From assembly GCF_022899355.1 (NCBI RefSeq), contig NZ_JALJCK010000008.1, positions 124,001-188,000 on the forward strand: 64,000 bases of DNA. The letters run 5' to 3'. Source of the DNA: Shinella yambaruensis. GTDB lineage: Bacteria; Pseudomonadota; Alphaproteobacteria; Rhizobiales; Rhizobiaceae. Below, piece by piece: positions 26,053 through 35,132 of the stretch (position 1 is its first letter; the number at the start of each line of letters is the position of its first letter). Below the pieces are notes generated by a model. It had not been told where the DNA came from and searched no databases. It worked only from the letters and a program-made list of their open reading frames with translations. The translations under genes and the position numbers were made by a program.

Positions 26053-28764
26053 TCATGCTATCAGTTGCTTGTATACCGTACCGCTTTCGACGATCGTGTC
26101 GTAGGTTCCGTCTTCCACCAAACTTCCGCCATCAAAAGCAAGCACCCTTTTAAAGTGTTTTGCAAGCGGGGTATTTGACAAAACCCAGACAACAGCCGGA
26201 TTATCACCGCTCTTGGCCAGGAACGCAAGGGCGGCCTCCACGATGTGCTCCTGCAGGTGGTGGTCGACGCCCGAGAACGCACGGTTGAAGATGTAGTAGT
26301 CCGAGCGGCGGATGAGGGCGCGGGCCAGGCCCAGCTTCAGGCGCTGCAGGTTGTTCAATCGCCGGCCGCCGGCCCCGATATTCGATTCCAGCCCCAGCGC
26401 CATCAACGCGCGGTAGAGTTCCGGCCGCTTGGCCAGAAGCTCCCCGCCGATCTCCCTCAGCTTGGAAATCGCGTCGCTGAAGCGATGGTTGAGCTTGCCG
26501 AACACGATATTGTCCACCAGCGTTCCCGATGTCAGATAGGCATCCGGATTGTAACGTTCAATGTGGGCCTGGAGTTCGACCGGCAGGTTCGCGTGGAACT
26601 GGTGGCGCACCTCGACGATCTTGCGCATCAGTTTCTCGTCGAGCACGCCGAAACGGTGCCGCGGCTCGACATAGAAGAAGCTGAGCTTGATCAGCGCGAT
26701 CCGGTCCTCCTCGCTCGGTGCGGCATTGTGCCGCAGCTTCTGCAGCAGGTGCTGATAGGTCGGGATCTCCTCCGCCCGCATGAAGGTCAGCTGCTCGAAG
26801 AACGGGTGGTCGGGCGGCAGGTCCTTGAAGAGTTCCACCGTGCTCTCGGCGATGGCCTTGCCCATTTCGAACAGCGCCGTGCCGAGGCCGCTCTCGCGCA
26901 TGATGTTGCGGAAATAGGGCGTTTTGACGATCGCCTTGGTGGAGGCCTTCGGGTCGGGCATCATGCCGAAGAACAGGTTCTCGGCGACCGGCGCCTCGGT
27001 GTTGTACTCGTTGTCGCGGAACGGCACGATGAGGTTGTTGAGGTCGCGGCGGTCCAGCTCCTCGCGCAGGTCATGGCGCATCTCGACGATCTGGGCGGCG
27101 ACGTCCGGGTCGTTGTTGACCGCGATCGAGGAATGCAGCGCCAGCTGCAGCACGTCGTCGGACAGTTCCACCACGTCCAGCACGGCCATCATCGCGCCGA
27201 ACAGCCCGTCCTTGCCGTTGGCATTGAGCGTGGCGAGGTCGATCCAGTTGCCGTTGAGGTCGAAGTCCGGATTGCCGGAGCGGCGCGCCTCCAGCACGTC
27301 CCATTTGCGCTGGTCGGCGGCCTGGCCCTTGTAGGCGGCCGGCTCGATCGGCGCGTGCTTGAGGCCGTAGAGCAGGTTGTCCTTCAGGCTGCCGTGGAAG
27401 AAATAGGCCTCGGGCGAGGCATAGGAGATGCGCCGGCCGGTCACGGCCTCCGGCAGGGCGAAGAGGTCGTCGTCGCCCGCCGTCACCTTGCCGCCGGCCG
27501 GCCAGACGACGCGCGCCAGCGCCTCGGCGAGGCGATCGCCGCCGCTGGCCGCCGTGCCGATGATGGCGACGGTCTCGCCGGGGGCGATCTTGACCGTCAC
27601 ATGCTCCAAGGCCCGCCCGCCGATATCGTCGTCGACCAGCAGGTTCGTGGTGCTGAGCGGATGGTGCAGCACCGGCTCGTTCCCCGCGTCGATGGCCTGG
27701 ATCTCGGGGGCGATCATCTCGTCGGCCTCGAACTGCTCGACGACCTGCTCGTATTTGACCTGCACGTCCTGGCGCACCAGCTCCCAGTCGATCAGCTCCT
27801 TCAGCGGGCCGGGCAGTTCCTTGTAGGCGTTGATGACGGCGACGAGCTGGCCGACGTCCAGCTTGCCGACGATCGTGAGGTAGCCGCCGATGCAGTAGAA
27901 CAGGAACGGCGTCAGCTGGGCGAGGAAGTTGTTGAGGAACTTGACCAGGAATTTCCACTGGTAGATGTCGTAGCGGATCTTGAAGATGCGGCCGAGCCGG
28001 GCGGCGATGTCGGCGCGCTCGTAGTTGGAGGTGTCGTAGGCGTGGATCGTGCCGATGCCGTCGACGATCTCCGCCACGCGGCCGGCGAGCTGGCGGGCGG
28101 TGAGCTGGCGCTCGCGGCCGAGCTCGATGAGCCGGCGGCGCATGCGCGGGATGATGCCGACCTGGATGGCGGCCATGGCGAAGGCGATGAAGCCGAGCCA
28201 GAAATGCTGGATGAAGATGAAGACCAGCGCCGTCAGCGCCTGGCCGCCGAGCAGTGCCGGCTGCACGAAGGCATCCGCGGTGAAGCCGCCGAGCGGCTCC
28301 ACCTCGTCCTTGACCATCGAGGAGACCTCGCCGGCCTTGATGTGCTTGAAGTAGCGCGGCGGGAAGCGAAGGATGCGGTCGACCAGCTCGTAGCGGATGC
28401 GCCGCAGCAGCCGCTCGCCGAGACGCCCCTTGTAGGTGTTGATGAAATACTTGAACAGGCCGTTGATGATGACGAGCACGAGGAACGTCAGGCTGAGGGC
28501 GAGCAGCGAGGGCATGCGCTCCAGCGGCAGGCCGGCGAAAAGCTCGACATGGCCGAAGAACGGCAGGTCGAAGGCGATCGGCATGAAGAGCTGGGTGTTG
28601 CCGGGCTGCTCGAACCCCGTTCCCTGGATCGGGCCGTTGACGATCTGCTTGGGCAGGTCGAAGGCCATGTAGTAGGGGATCATGGACAGGGCGACGATCA
28701 GCAGGATGAAGAGCTGCTGCGGCCGGGTGTGATCCCAAATGTACCGGGCGAGACTTTTTTCCAT
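26053..28764 (-). CDS. ABC-exporter-like protein with degenerate nucleotide-binding domain
   Basis: 903 residues. The N-terminal half (about 15-370) is an ABC type-1 exporter membrane domain (RLLRRIRYELVDRILRFPPR, YFKHIKAGEVSSMV). The nucleotide-binding part has lost its key residues. The Walker A position reads GTAASGGDR (about 400), without Lys. The signature reads RRLNNLQR instead of LSGGQ (about 806). Walker B reads YYIFNRAFSGVD, with the Asp-Glu pair replaced by Asn-Arg (about 828). The H-loop position reads VLSNTP. Between them lie about 330 extra residues with repeated post-Q-loop-like pieces (HGSLKDNLLYG, APVAENLFFG, SGTLVDNIVFG). The frame is intact, so this looks like a maintained pseudo-ATPase. 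Confidence 0.85.
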   Translation of the reverse strand: MEKSLARYIWDHTRPQQLFILLIVALSMIPYYMAFDLPKQIVNGPIQGTGFEQPGNTQLFMPIAFDLPFFGHVELFAGLPLERMPSLLALSLTFLVLVIINGLFKYFINTYKGRLGERLLRRIRYELVDRILRFPPRYFKHIKAGEVSSMVKDEVEPLGGFTADAFVQPALLGGQALTALVFIFIQHFWLGFIAFAMAAIQVGIIPRMRRRLIELGRERQLTARQLAGRVAEIVDGIGTIHAYDTSNYERADIAARLGRIFKIRYDIYQWKFLVKFLNNFLAQLTPFLFYCIGGYLTIVGKLDVGQLVAVINAYKELPGPLKELIDWELVRQDVQVKYEQVVEQFEADEMIAPEIQAIDAGNEPVLHHPLSTTNLLVDDDIGGRALEHVTVKIAPGETVAIIGTAASGGDRLAEALARVVWPAGGKVTAGDDDLFALPEAVTGRRISYASPEAYFFHGSLKDNLLYGLKHAPIEPAAYKGQAADQRKWDVLEARRSGNPDFDLNGNWIDLATLNANGKDGLFGAMMAVLDVVELSDDVLQLALHSSIAVNNDPDVAAQIVEMRHDLREELDRRDLNNLIVPFRDNEYNTEAPVAENLFFGMMPDPKASTKAIVKTPYFRNIMRESGLGTALFEMGKAIAESTVELFKDLPPDHPFFEQLTFMRAEEIPTYQHLLQKLRHNAAPSEEDRIALIKLSFFYVEPRHRFGVLDEKLMRKIVEVRHQFHANLPVELQAHIERYNPDAYLTSGTLVDNIVFGKLNHRFSDAISKLREIGGELLAKRPELYRALMALGLESNIGAGGRRLNNLQRLKLGLARALIRRSDYYIFNRAFSGVDHHLQEHIVEAALAFLAKSGDNPAVVWVLSNTPLAKHFKRVLAFDGGSLVEDGTYDTIVESGTVYKQLIA

Positions 28765-28834
28765 GAAGAGCTTCTGTGCGTGAACGGCCGCTGTCGCGTG
28801 TGAAGATTATAAGACAGCCGCAATACCGCAAGAG

Positions 28835-29986
28835 CTAGGAAGTCACCCGCCGTTTTAGTAGGTCCCTCAGGATTTTCGCGGTACGATTGGCGCCATCCAG
28901 TTGCAAAACAGGCACATTTTTCTCCGTCTCGGCCTCTTCGGCCCGCAAGATTGCGTCCGCCAGCGTTTCCCCGGAAAGAATGTCCTCGCGCAGCACGACC
29001 GCCCGGCCGAGCCGTTCCAGCCGCTCGGCGCGCGCCGTCTGCTCGCTCTCGCCGCCCGAGGCGAAGGGCACCAGCACCGCGCCGCAGCCAGCCTGCAGCA
29101 CGTCGCAGACCGTGTTGTAGCCGGCCTGCGAGACCGAGAGCCTTGCCGCCGCCAGCAGGTTGCGGAAGTCGGTGCGGAAGCGCACGAGATCGACATGCGC
29201 GGGGCGCGCGGCGGACAGCTGCGCGAAATCGGCCTGCGGCAGGTTGGGACCGGTGATGACCAGCCAGCGGCCGCTGCCGGTGCGGCGGCCGGATGCCGCG
29301 AGCGCGGCCTCCACGAGGCCGGCGCCCACCGCCCCGCCGCCGGCCGAGACGACGACGTCGTAGCGTTCCGCGGCGGGTTCTGCCGCCGGGCTGCCGACGA
29401 GGCCGGTATAGACCACGCGTCCGGCAATGGCATCGGCCAGCGGAAAGGTGTCCTCCAGGCGCACGAAGGCGGGGTCGCCATGCACGAGCACCCCGTCGAA
29501 ATGGCGCAGCACGAGGTCGATCGTCTCCTCGTCGCGGCCGGGCTTGGCGCGCTCCTGCAGGATGTCGCGCAGCGAGGTGAGGAGGAGGGGACGCGGCGTG
29601 CTCGCCTCGATCGCCGCGATCAGCGGCAGGAGCTCGAAGCGCACCTGGCGGCGGCCGAAGGGGAAGGCCTCGACGATGACGATGTCGGGCCGCATGGCGT
29701 GATAGGCGGCGAGCAGCCGGTCGCGCCGCGCGGCCTTGAAGGCCTCGTCGATGACCGTGCCGTTCGCGTCGACGAGCGCGGAAAAACCGCCGTCGCCCAC
29801 CGCGATGGCCGGCAGGGCGACATGGTCGATGCCGGGGCCGGGAAAGCCGTCGACCGGCATGCCGCCGGTGACGAGGGTGACGGCAAAGCCGTCGTCGACG
29901 AGCGCGCGCACGATGCGGCTGGCGCGGGCGAGATGGCCGATGCCGAGCAGGTGCTGGACGTAGAAGAGGACGCGCGGGCCGCTCAT
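28835..29986 (-). CDS. MurG-like (GT28-type) glycosyltransferase
   Basis: 383 residues. The N-terminus GPRVLFYVQHLLGIGHLARA carries the GxGH motif of GT-B enzymes, and the C-terminal donor site reads SQAGYNTVCDVLQAGCGAVL followed by VPFASGGESEQT. It is related to the 432-residue enzyme two genes upstream. Its ATG overlaps the GT4 stop (ATGA). It should act at the inner face of the membrane on a nucleotide-sugar donor. The ABC-exporter-like gene follows after 70 bases. Confidence 0.85.
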   Translation of the reverse strand: MSGPRVLFYVQHLLGIGHLARASRIVRALVDDGFAVTLVTGGMPVDGFPGPGIDHVALPAIAVGDGGFSALVDANGTVIDEAFKAARRDRLLAAYHAMRPDIVIVEAFPFGRRQVRFELLPLIAAIEASTPRPLLLTSLRDILQERAKPGRDEETIDLVLRHFDGVLVHGDPAFVRLEDTFPLADAIAGRVVYTGLVGSPAAEPAAERYDVVVSAGGGAVGAGLVEAALAASGRRTGSGRWLVITGPNLPQADFAQLSAARPAHVDLVRFRTDFRNLLAAARLSVSQAGYNTVCDVLQAGCGAVLVPFASGGESEQTARAERLERLGRAVVLREDILSGETLADAILRAEEAETEKNVPVLQLDGANRTAKILRDLLKRRVTS

Positions 29987-31443
29987 CGGCGGGCTCCGGT
30001 CGTAAACAGCGCCTTCAGCTGCGCGATGCTGGTATGGTGGTCGAAGCTCCCGCGCACCTTCGCCTCGGCGGCCGCGCCGAGCCTGTGGCGAAGGGCGGGA
30101 TCGCGGATCGCCCGCTCCAGCGCGCGGGAAAACGCCGCCGCATCCTCGGAGGGCACGAGCAGGCCGTTCTCCTCGGTCTCGAAAAGCTCGGGAATGCCGG
30201 AAATGTCGGTCGCCACGCAGGCGAGCTGCTGGCTTGCCGCCTCCACCAGCACGTTCGGCAGGCCGTCGCGGTCGCCGTCCGGCGTGATGCGGCAGGCGAG
30301 CGCGAAGATATCGGCGCGGCGATAGGCGGCGAGCACGTCCTTCTGGTCGACCGCGCCGAGCCAGGTGATCTTTTGCGCGATGCCGAGTTCGTCGGCGAGC
30401 TTTTGCAGCTTCGCCCGCTCCCCGCCGTCGCCGGCATGGACGAAACGCCAGTGCAAATCCCCGGGAAGCCGGGCGAGGGCCTCCAGCAGGATGTCATAGC
30501 CCTTCTTCGGCACCGCGCGCCCGACGCTGATGATGGTGACGGGATTTTCCGGGTCGGAGCCGTCGCGGGGCGGGCGGGGGTTTGCGGCCCCGGCGCAGTC
30601 GCAGGCTTCCGGATGCGGGGCGTGGCGTGCGTCACCCCCCTCTGGCCTGCCGGCCATCTCCCCCTCAGGGGGGGAGATTGGCTGGGAGTGAAACCCTTGC
30701 TCAATCGGCAACGTCGGAGATGGGCGGGACGTTTCCCCATCCGATCTCCCCCCCTGAGGGGGAGATGGCCGGCAGGCCAGAGGGGGGTAGGCCCCGTCCT
30801 CCAGCGGCGGAAAGCGGTCGAGATCGAGGCCGTGGTAGCTGAGATGCACCCGGTCGCGGTTCGGGCCGGCGAGCGCCTGGAGGTGGGCGTGGCCGGATTT
30901 GGTGCAGGTCACCGCCCAGTCGGCGGTCGAGAGCTTGTCGGCGAGTTCCCAGTCCTTCGACGTCCAGATGTCCTTGGCATGGGCCGAGACCGAGAAGGGC
31001 AGGGCGAGCATGCGGGCCGCGTAATTGGCGACGGAGGCGGGCGTGTGGATGAAATGGGCGTGCAGCCAGCCGCCGGCCTCGGGAAATTCACCGACGAGCA
31101 CCGCCGCCTGGCCGAAGCGGCGGAACCGGTTGCGGCTGAAGTCCCGCGGCAGGTCCTTCAGGAACTGGCGGATGGCCGCGCCGAAGCCGGGCGCGCGAAG
31201 ACTCTTGAACAGGCCGCGCAGCACGCGCAAAGGCTCTTCATGCAGGTATTCCGGCAGGTAGGACACCGGGGCCTTGATCTCGTCGTGCACGGGATGGCGT
31301 TTCTTGTCCGTCGGGCGGCGGAGCGAGACGAGCACGAGGTCGAGCCCGGCGCGCTCCAGCCCGAGCAGTTCCTGGGCGATGAAGGTCTCCGAAAGGCGCG
31401 GATAGCCCTTCAGCAGCACGACGATCTTATGCGGCAGCGACAC
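29983..31443 (-). CDS. GT4-family glycosyltransferase carrying an in-frame RIME insertion
   Basis: 486 residues from a GTG at 31441-31443. Residues about 1-215 are the acceptor domain (LKGYPRLSETFIAQELLGLE, WLHAHFIHTPASVANYAA). Residues about 300-480 are the donor domain (IISVGRAVPKKGYDILLEAL, EX7E-like LPNVLVEAASQQLACVATDI). The linker between them contains about 52 residues rich in Pro and Gly, encoded by the RIME copy at 30634-30788. Without it the protein would be about 434 residues. The reading frame passes through the repeat without a stop, and the insertion falls between the two Rossmann domains, so activity may be kept. Confidence 0.85.
   Translation of the reverse strand: MSLPHKIVVLLKGYPRLSETFIAQELLGLERAGLDLVLVSLRRPTDKKRHPVHDEIKAPVSYLPEYLHEEPLRVLRGLFKSLRAPGFGAAIRQFLKDLPRDFSRNRFRRFGQAAVLVGEFPEAGGWLHAHFIHTPASVANYAARMLALPFSVSAHAKDIWTSKDWELADKLSTADWAVTCTKSGHAHLQALAGPNRDRVHLSYHGLDLDRFPPLEDGAYPPLACRPSPPQGGRSDGETSRPSPTLPIEQGFHSQPISPPEGEMAGRPEGGDARHAPHPEACDCAGAANPRPPRDGSDPENPVTIISVGRAVPKKGYDILLEALARLPGDLHWRFVHAGDGGERAKLQKLADELGIAQKITWLGAVDQKDVLAAYRRADIFALACRITPDGDRDGLPNVLVEAASQQLACVATDISGIPELFETEENGLLVPSEDAAAFSRALERAIRDPALRHRLGAAAEAKVRGSFDHHTSIAQLKALFTTGARR
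30634..30788. repeat. RIME-like palindromic repeat, family A (copy 3), inside a coding sequence
   Basis: A 155-base element bounded by ACCCCCCTCTGGCCTGCCGG and its reverse complement. It differs from the intergenic copies mainly by GG/CC swaps in the arms. It lies wholly within the GT4 gene and is translated on the minus strand as a Pro/Gly-rich linker (for example RPSPPQGGRSDG and PISPPEGEMAGR). Confidence 0.88.
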
Positions 31444-31459
31444 GGCGGGCGTGGCCTCT

Positions 31460-32758
31460 TCAAGCGACGGAGGGCGGGGTGAGCTCCCGCGCGGAAAGCT
31501 CCTCGCCGACGATGCGGGCGATGTTGCGCAGGCCTTCGAGCCGGAGCTCCGGGTTGCCGCTGGAGGGCGGGCGGCGTTCCGGCAGGGTCCTCAGCGCGGC
31601 GGCAAGGCGCGCGGGATCGGCCGATTCCTCCGGCAGCAGCATGTCGACGAGGCCGAGCTCGGCGGCGCGGGTGGCGCGGATGAGCTGTTCCTCGCGCGGC
31701 TGCACGCGCGGCACGATGAGCGCCGGCTTGTCGAAGGAGAGGATCTCGCAATAGGTGTTGTAGCCGCCCATCGCCACCACCGCCTTCGCGCCGGCGACGA
31801 GATCCTCCATGCGCGAATCGAACTCGATCACCTCGACATAGGGGATCTTCGCGGCTTCCTGCGTCAGCTTGGTGCGCTCGCCCTGCGGCATGTAGGGGCC
31901 GAGCACGATGAGGGCGCGGTGGGTGAGGCCGGCATCGTGCCGGTAGGCGCGCAGCACGTCCTCCACCAGCTCCGCCCCGTCGCCGCCGCCGCCGGTGGTC
32001 ACCAGGATGTAGTCGCCCGACGGCTGGTACTGGGCGCGGTCCATCTTCAGCGCGTTGCGCTGCAGGAAGCCGACGAAGTTCAGCCTGTCGCGCACGCTCT
32101 GCGGCACGTCGAGGCCGACCAGCGGATCGTAGAAATCCGGCGGGCCGTAGACCCAGATGTCGTCGTAGAACCGCGCGATCTTGTGCATGACGTCCTTGCG
32201 CTTCCACTCGGCGTCGAGCAGGTGCGGGGAATCCATCACCTCGCGCAGGCCGAGGATCAGCCGCGTGCCGCGGCCCTTCAGGTAGGCGAGCGTCTCCTCC
32301 ACCTCGCCGGAAAGGCCCATCGGCTCCTTGTCGATGATGAAGATGTCCGGATTGAACGTCTCGGCCGTGTGGCGGATGATCGACCGGCGCATGGTCAGCG
32401 TGTCCTCCAGGTCGATATGGCGCTCCAGCGAGGTGTATTCGCCGTTGCGCAGCTTGATGACGCTGGGGATCTTCACGAAGTCGACGCGGGCGCGATAATC
32501 GAAGGCGCCGGCGATCGTCGCGCCGGAGATGATGAGGACGTTGAGGCCGCGATATTCCTCCACCAGCGCATGGGCGATCGTGCGGCAGCGGCGCAGGTGC
32601 CCGAGGCCGAACGTGTCGTGGCTGTACATGAGGATGCGGGCGTGCTCGAAACTGCGGCTCAAGGGCACGACCTCCCGGTATCCGCCGGGCCCGCCGTCGA
32701 GGAGGGGCGATTCTTCTGCATTCGTAATCCCGATTTCACTTATAGGGGTCAGCCGCAT
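31460..32758 (-). CDS. MurG-like glycosyltransferase (paralogue of the gene at 28835)
   Basis: About 432 residues from the ATG at 32756-32758; the start is uncertain because this ATG lies 23 bases inside the preceding permease gene and other in-frame starts exist. The core begins HARILMYSHDTFGLGHLRRC (GxGH motif), and the donor site reads AMGGYNTYCEILSFDKPALI with VPRVQPREEQLIRA. The conserved block ILGLREVMDSPHLL is shared in pattern with its paralogue. It starts the glycosyltransferase part of the operon immediately after the YejE-like permease. Confidence 0.83.
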   Translation of the reverse strand: MRLTPISEIGITNAEESPLLDGGPGGYREVVPLSRSFEHARILMYSHDTFGLGHLRRCRTIAHALVEEYRGLNVLIISGATIAGAFDYRARVDFVKIPSVIKLRNGEYTSLERHIDLEDTLTMRRSIIRHTAETFNPDIFIIDKEPMGLSGEVEETLAYLKGRGTRLILGLREVMDSPHLLDAEWKRKDVMHKIARFYDDIWVYGPPDFYDPLVGLDVPQSVRDRLNFVGFLQRNALKMDRAQYQPSGDYILVTTGGGGDGAELVEDVLRAYRHDAGLTHRALIVLGPYMPQGERTKLTQEAAKIPYVEVIEFDSRMEDLVAGAKAVVAMGGYNTYCEILSFDKPALIVPRVQPREEQLIRATRAAELGLVDMLLPEESADPARLAAALRTLPERRPPSSGNPELRLEGLRNIARIVGEELSARELTPPSVA

Positions 32759-33911
32759 CACGCAGTCCATCGCCAAGGAAGTTGAAAGCCAGAATGACCA
32801 AAACGACGGGTACCACCGGAAAGAGCAGCCAAGGATAGAGAGCGATAATGTTGATGCTGCGGGCTTCCGTCAGCAGGATGCCCCAACTGGTGATGGGCGG
32901 CCTGAGGCCGAGCCCGAGGAAACTCAGTGCCGTCTCCCCGAGGATCATGCCCGGAATGGTCAGCGTCGCGCTGGCGATCAGGTGGGACATGAAGCCGGGT
33001 ATGAGATGGCGGCGGATGATGCGGGCGCTGCCCGCGCCCATGACCTGGGCCGCCAATACATAATCTTCCTCGCGCAAGGCAAGAAGTTTCGAGCGCACGG
33101 CGCGCGCAAGTCCGGTCCAGTCGAGCATGCCGAGGATGATCGTAATGCCGATATAGACGAGAATGGGGCTCCAGGTGACGGGGATGATCGCGGCGAGCGC
33201 CATCCACAGGGGAATACTGGGGATCGATTGCAACACCTCGATGACGCGCTGCACGACGAGGTCGAAGACGCCGCCGTGATAGCCGGCAAGCCCGCCGATG
33301 ACGATGCCCAGCACGAAGCTCATGGCAACGCCGAGCGCGCCGATGGTGAGCGAGATGCGCGCGCCGTAGAGGATGCGCGAGAGCATGTCGCGCCCCAGCC
33401 GGTCGGTGCCGAGGAAGAAGAACTGGCCGTCTTTCGCCGGGCAGACGAGGTGGACGTCGGAGGTGAAGAGGCCCCAGAACCTGTACCTGTCGCCGCGGCA
33501 GAAGAAGCGCAGCTTCTGCACGTCCGTCCTGTCGTCGGTGTAGACGCGCCGGAGGTTGTCCATGTCGAGCGTCATCTTCTGGCCGTAGACGAAGGGACCG
33601 ACGAACCGGCCCTCATGCATGAAGCGCAGGGTCTGCGGCGGGGAATAGATGAAGTCGATGTTGCGGGTGTGCAGGTTGTAGGGCGCCAGGAACTCGCTGA
33701 CGGCGATCATCAGGTAGATGACGATGAGGAAGATGCCGGAGACCAGCGCCATCCGGTGGCGGCGGAACTGCCACCACATCAGCTGGAACTGCGAGGCCTG
33801 GGCGACCTTCTTCAGCTCCTCGGTCTTGCGCTCGGCGGCATAGGGATCGAACGGCTTGTCCGAGACGAAATGGCCGAGCGGGGCGCCGGGTTCGGGAAGG
33901 GGCGTCTTCAC
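32736..33911 (-). CDS. ABC transporter permease, YejE/OppC-like
   Basis: 391 residues. An N-terminal TM (about 56-74) is followed by a long periplasmic loop, then the binding-protein-dependent permease domain (about 190-385), beginning LGTDRLGRDMLSRILYGARI. The EAA loop reads VMGAGSARIIRRHLIPGFMS. The order of genes and the fused ATPase match YejABEF importers, which take up peptides and peptide-like compounds in E. coli. It overlaps the partner permease upstream by four bases. Confidence 0.9.
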   Translation of the reverse strand: MKTPLPEPGAPLGHFVSDKPFDPYAAERKTEELKKVAQASQFQLMWWQFRRHRMALVSGIFLIVIYLMIAVSEFLAPYNLHTRNIDFIYSPPQTLRFMHEGRFVGPFVYGQKMTLDMDNLRRVYTDDRTDVQKLRFFCRGDRYRFWGLFTSDVHLVCPAKDGQFFFLGTDRLGRDMLSRILYGARISLTIGALGVAMSFVLGIVIGGLAGYHGGVFDLVVQRVIEVLQSIPSIPLWMALAAIIPVTWSPILVYIGITIILGMLDWTGLARAVRSKLLALREEDYVLAAQVMGAGSARIIRRHLIPGFMSHLIASATLTIPGMILGETALSFLGLGLRPPITSWGILLTEARSINIIALYPWLLFPVVPVVLVILAFNFLGDGLRDAADPYK

Positions 33912-34906
33912 TTGCGGGCGCCTCCGCCGAGCCGGATGCGCGGGTCGAGGATGGCAAGCGCGATATCGGAGACCAGCACGCCGATGACGGTCAGGAAGGC
34001 GAGGAACATCAGGAAGGAGCCGGCGAGATACATGTCCTGCGTCTGCAGGGCCTTGATCAGCATGGGACCGGTCGTCTCGAGCGACAGCACGATGGCGGTC
34101 ACCTCCGCGCCGGAGATGATCGAGGGCAGGATGGAGCCGATGTCGGAGATGAAGAAGTTGAGCGACATGCGCAGCGGATATTTGGTGAGGACCCGCATCG
34201 GATGCAGGCCCTTGGACCGCGCGGTCACCACATATTGCTTGTTGAGCTCGTCGAGCAGGTTGGCGCGCAGGCGCCGCACCATCGCCGCCGTGCCCGCCGT
34301 GCCGATGATGATGACCGGGATCCAGATATGCGAGAGGATGGAGCGGAACTTTTCCCAGCTCATCGGCGCGCCGAGGAACTGGCGGTCCATCAGCCCGCCG
34401 ATCGAGACGCCGAACCAGATATTGGCGAAATACATGACGACCAGCGCCAGCATGAAGTTCGGCACGGCGATGCCGATGAGGCCGGCGAGCGTCAGGCCGT
34501 AGTCGCCCCAGCTGTACTGGTGGGTGGCGGAGTAGATGCCGATCGGGAAGGCGATGAGCCAGGTGAAGATGATCGTGACGAACGAGACCAGCACCGTCAG
34601 CCAGAGCCGGTCGCCCACCACCTCGGAGACGGGCAGGCGGTATTCGAAGGAATAGCCGAAATCGCCGGTGAGCATGCCGCCGACCCAGTAGACATAGCGC
34701 AGCGCCGGCGGCTTGTCGAAGCCGTAGCGCTCGCGCAGCTCCTCGATCTCGGCCATGTCGGTGGCCTCGCCCATGGCGCGCAGCTCGGCGATGTAGCTCT
34801 CGAAATAGTCGCCCGGCGGCAGTTCGATGATGGTGAAGACCAGCACCGAGATGAGCGCCAGCGTCGGAACCATGACGGCGATGCGCCAGAGGATGTAGCG
34901 GATCAT
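33908..34906 (-). CDS. ABC transporter permease, YejB/OppB-like
   Basis: 332 residues from the ATG at 34904-34906 (MIRYILWRIAVMVPTLALIS). Six TM helices. The EAA motif region reads ARSKGLHPMRVLTKYPLRMS. It forms the transmembrane channel with the OppC-like protein encoded by the next gene, which overlaps it by four bases. A RIME copy lies in the gap to the binding-protein gene. Confidence 0.9.
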   Translation of the reverse strand: MIRYILWRIAVMVPTLALISVLVFTIIELPPGDYFESYIAELRAMGEATDMAEIEELRERYGFDKPPALRYVYWVGGMLTGDFGYSFEYRLPVSEVVGDRLWLTVLVSFVTIIFTWLIAFPIGIYSATHQYSWGDYGLTLAGLIGIAVPNFMLALVVMYFANIWFGVSIGGLMDRQFLGAPMSWEKFRSILSHIWIPVIIIGTAGTAAMVRRLRANLLDELNKQYVVTARSKGLHPMRVLTKYPLRMSLNFFISDIGSILPSIISGAEVTAIVLSLETTGPMLIKALQTQDMYLAGSFLMFLAFLTVIGVLVSDIALAILDPRIRLGGGARK

Positions 34907-34942
34907 CGGGCGGGCTCCTGGGCAGCGCGTGTGATGGTCAGC

Positions 34943-35098
34943 ACCCCCCTCTGCCCTGCCGGGCATCTCCCCCACAGGGGGGGAGATTGGATGGAGTGGG
35001 GGGCCTGCCTCACTGCAACATGGCGATGTGAGCCATGGCCCGGCCTCTTGCCGATCTCCCCCCCTGTGGGGGAGATGCCCGGCAGGGCAGAGGGGGGT
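34943..35098. repeat. RIME-like palindromic repeat, family A (copy 4)
   Basis: 156 bases bounded by ACCCCCCTCTGCCCTGCCGG and its reverse complement, placed inside the transporter operon between the binding-protein gene and the first permease gene. In the mRNA it would form a long hairpin and could set relative expression of the binding protein and permeases. Confidence 0.85.
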
Positions 35099-35132
35099 AA
35101 TGCGGCGTTGCACCCCATGTTCGCAACCGCCA

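Noticed and set aside
26053-28764. Loss of ABC motifs as a result of frameshifts or sequencing error
   Set aside because: The frame is open for 903 codons with normal codon use, and the sequence around each altered motif still aligns to ABC exporters, so substitutions and not shifts explain it.
19291-35098. Regularly shaped repeats that could suggest CRISPR or satellite DNA
   Set aside because: Copies are thousands of bases apart, palindromic and intergenic or inserted, with no repeat-spacer array and no cas gene.
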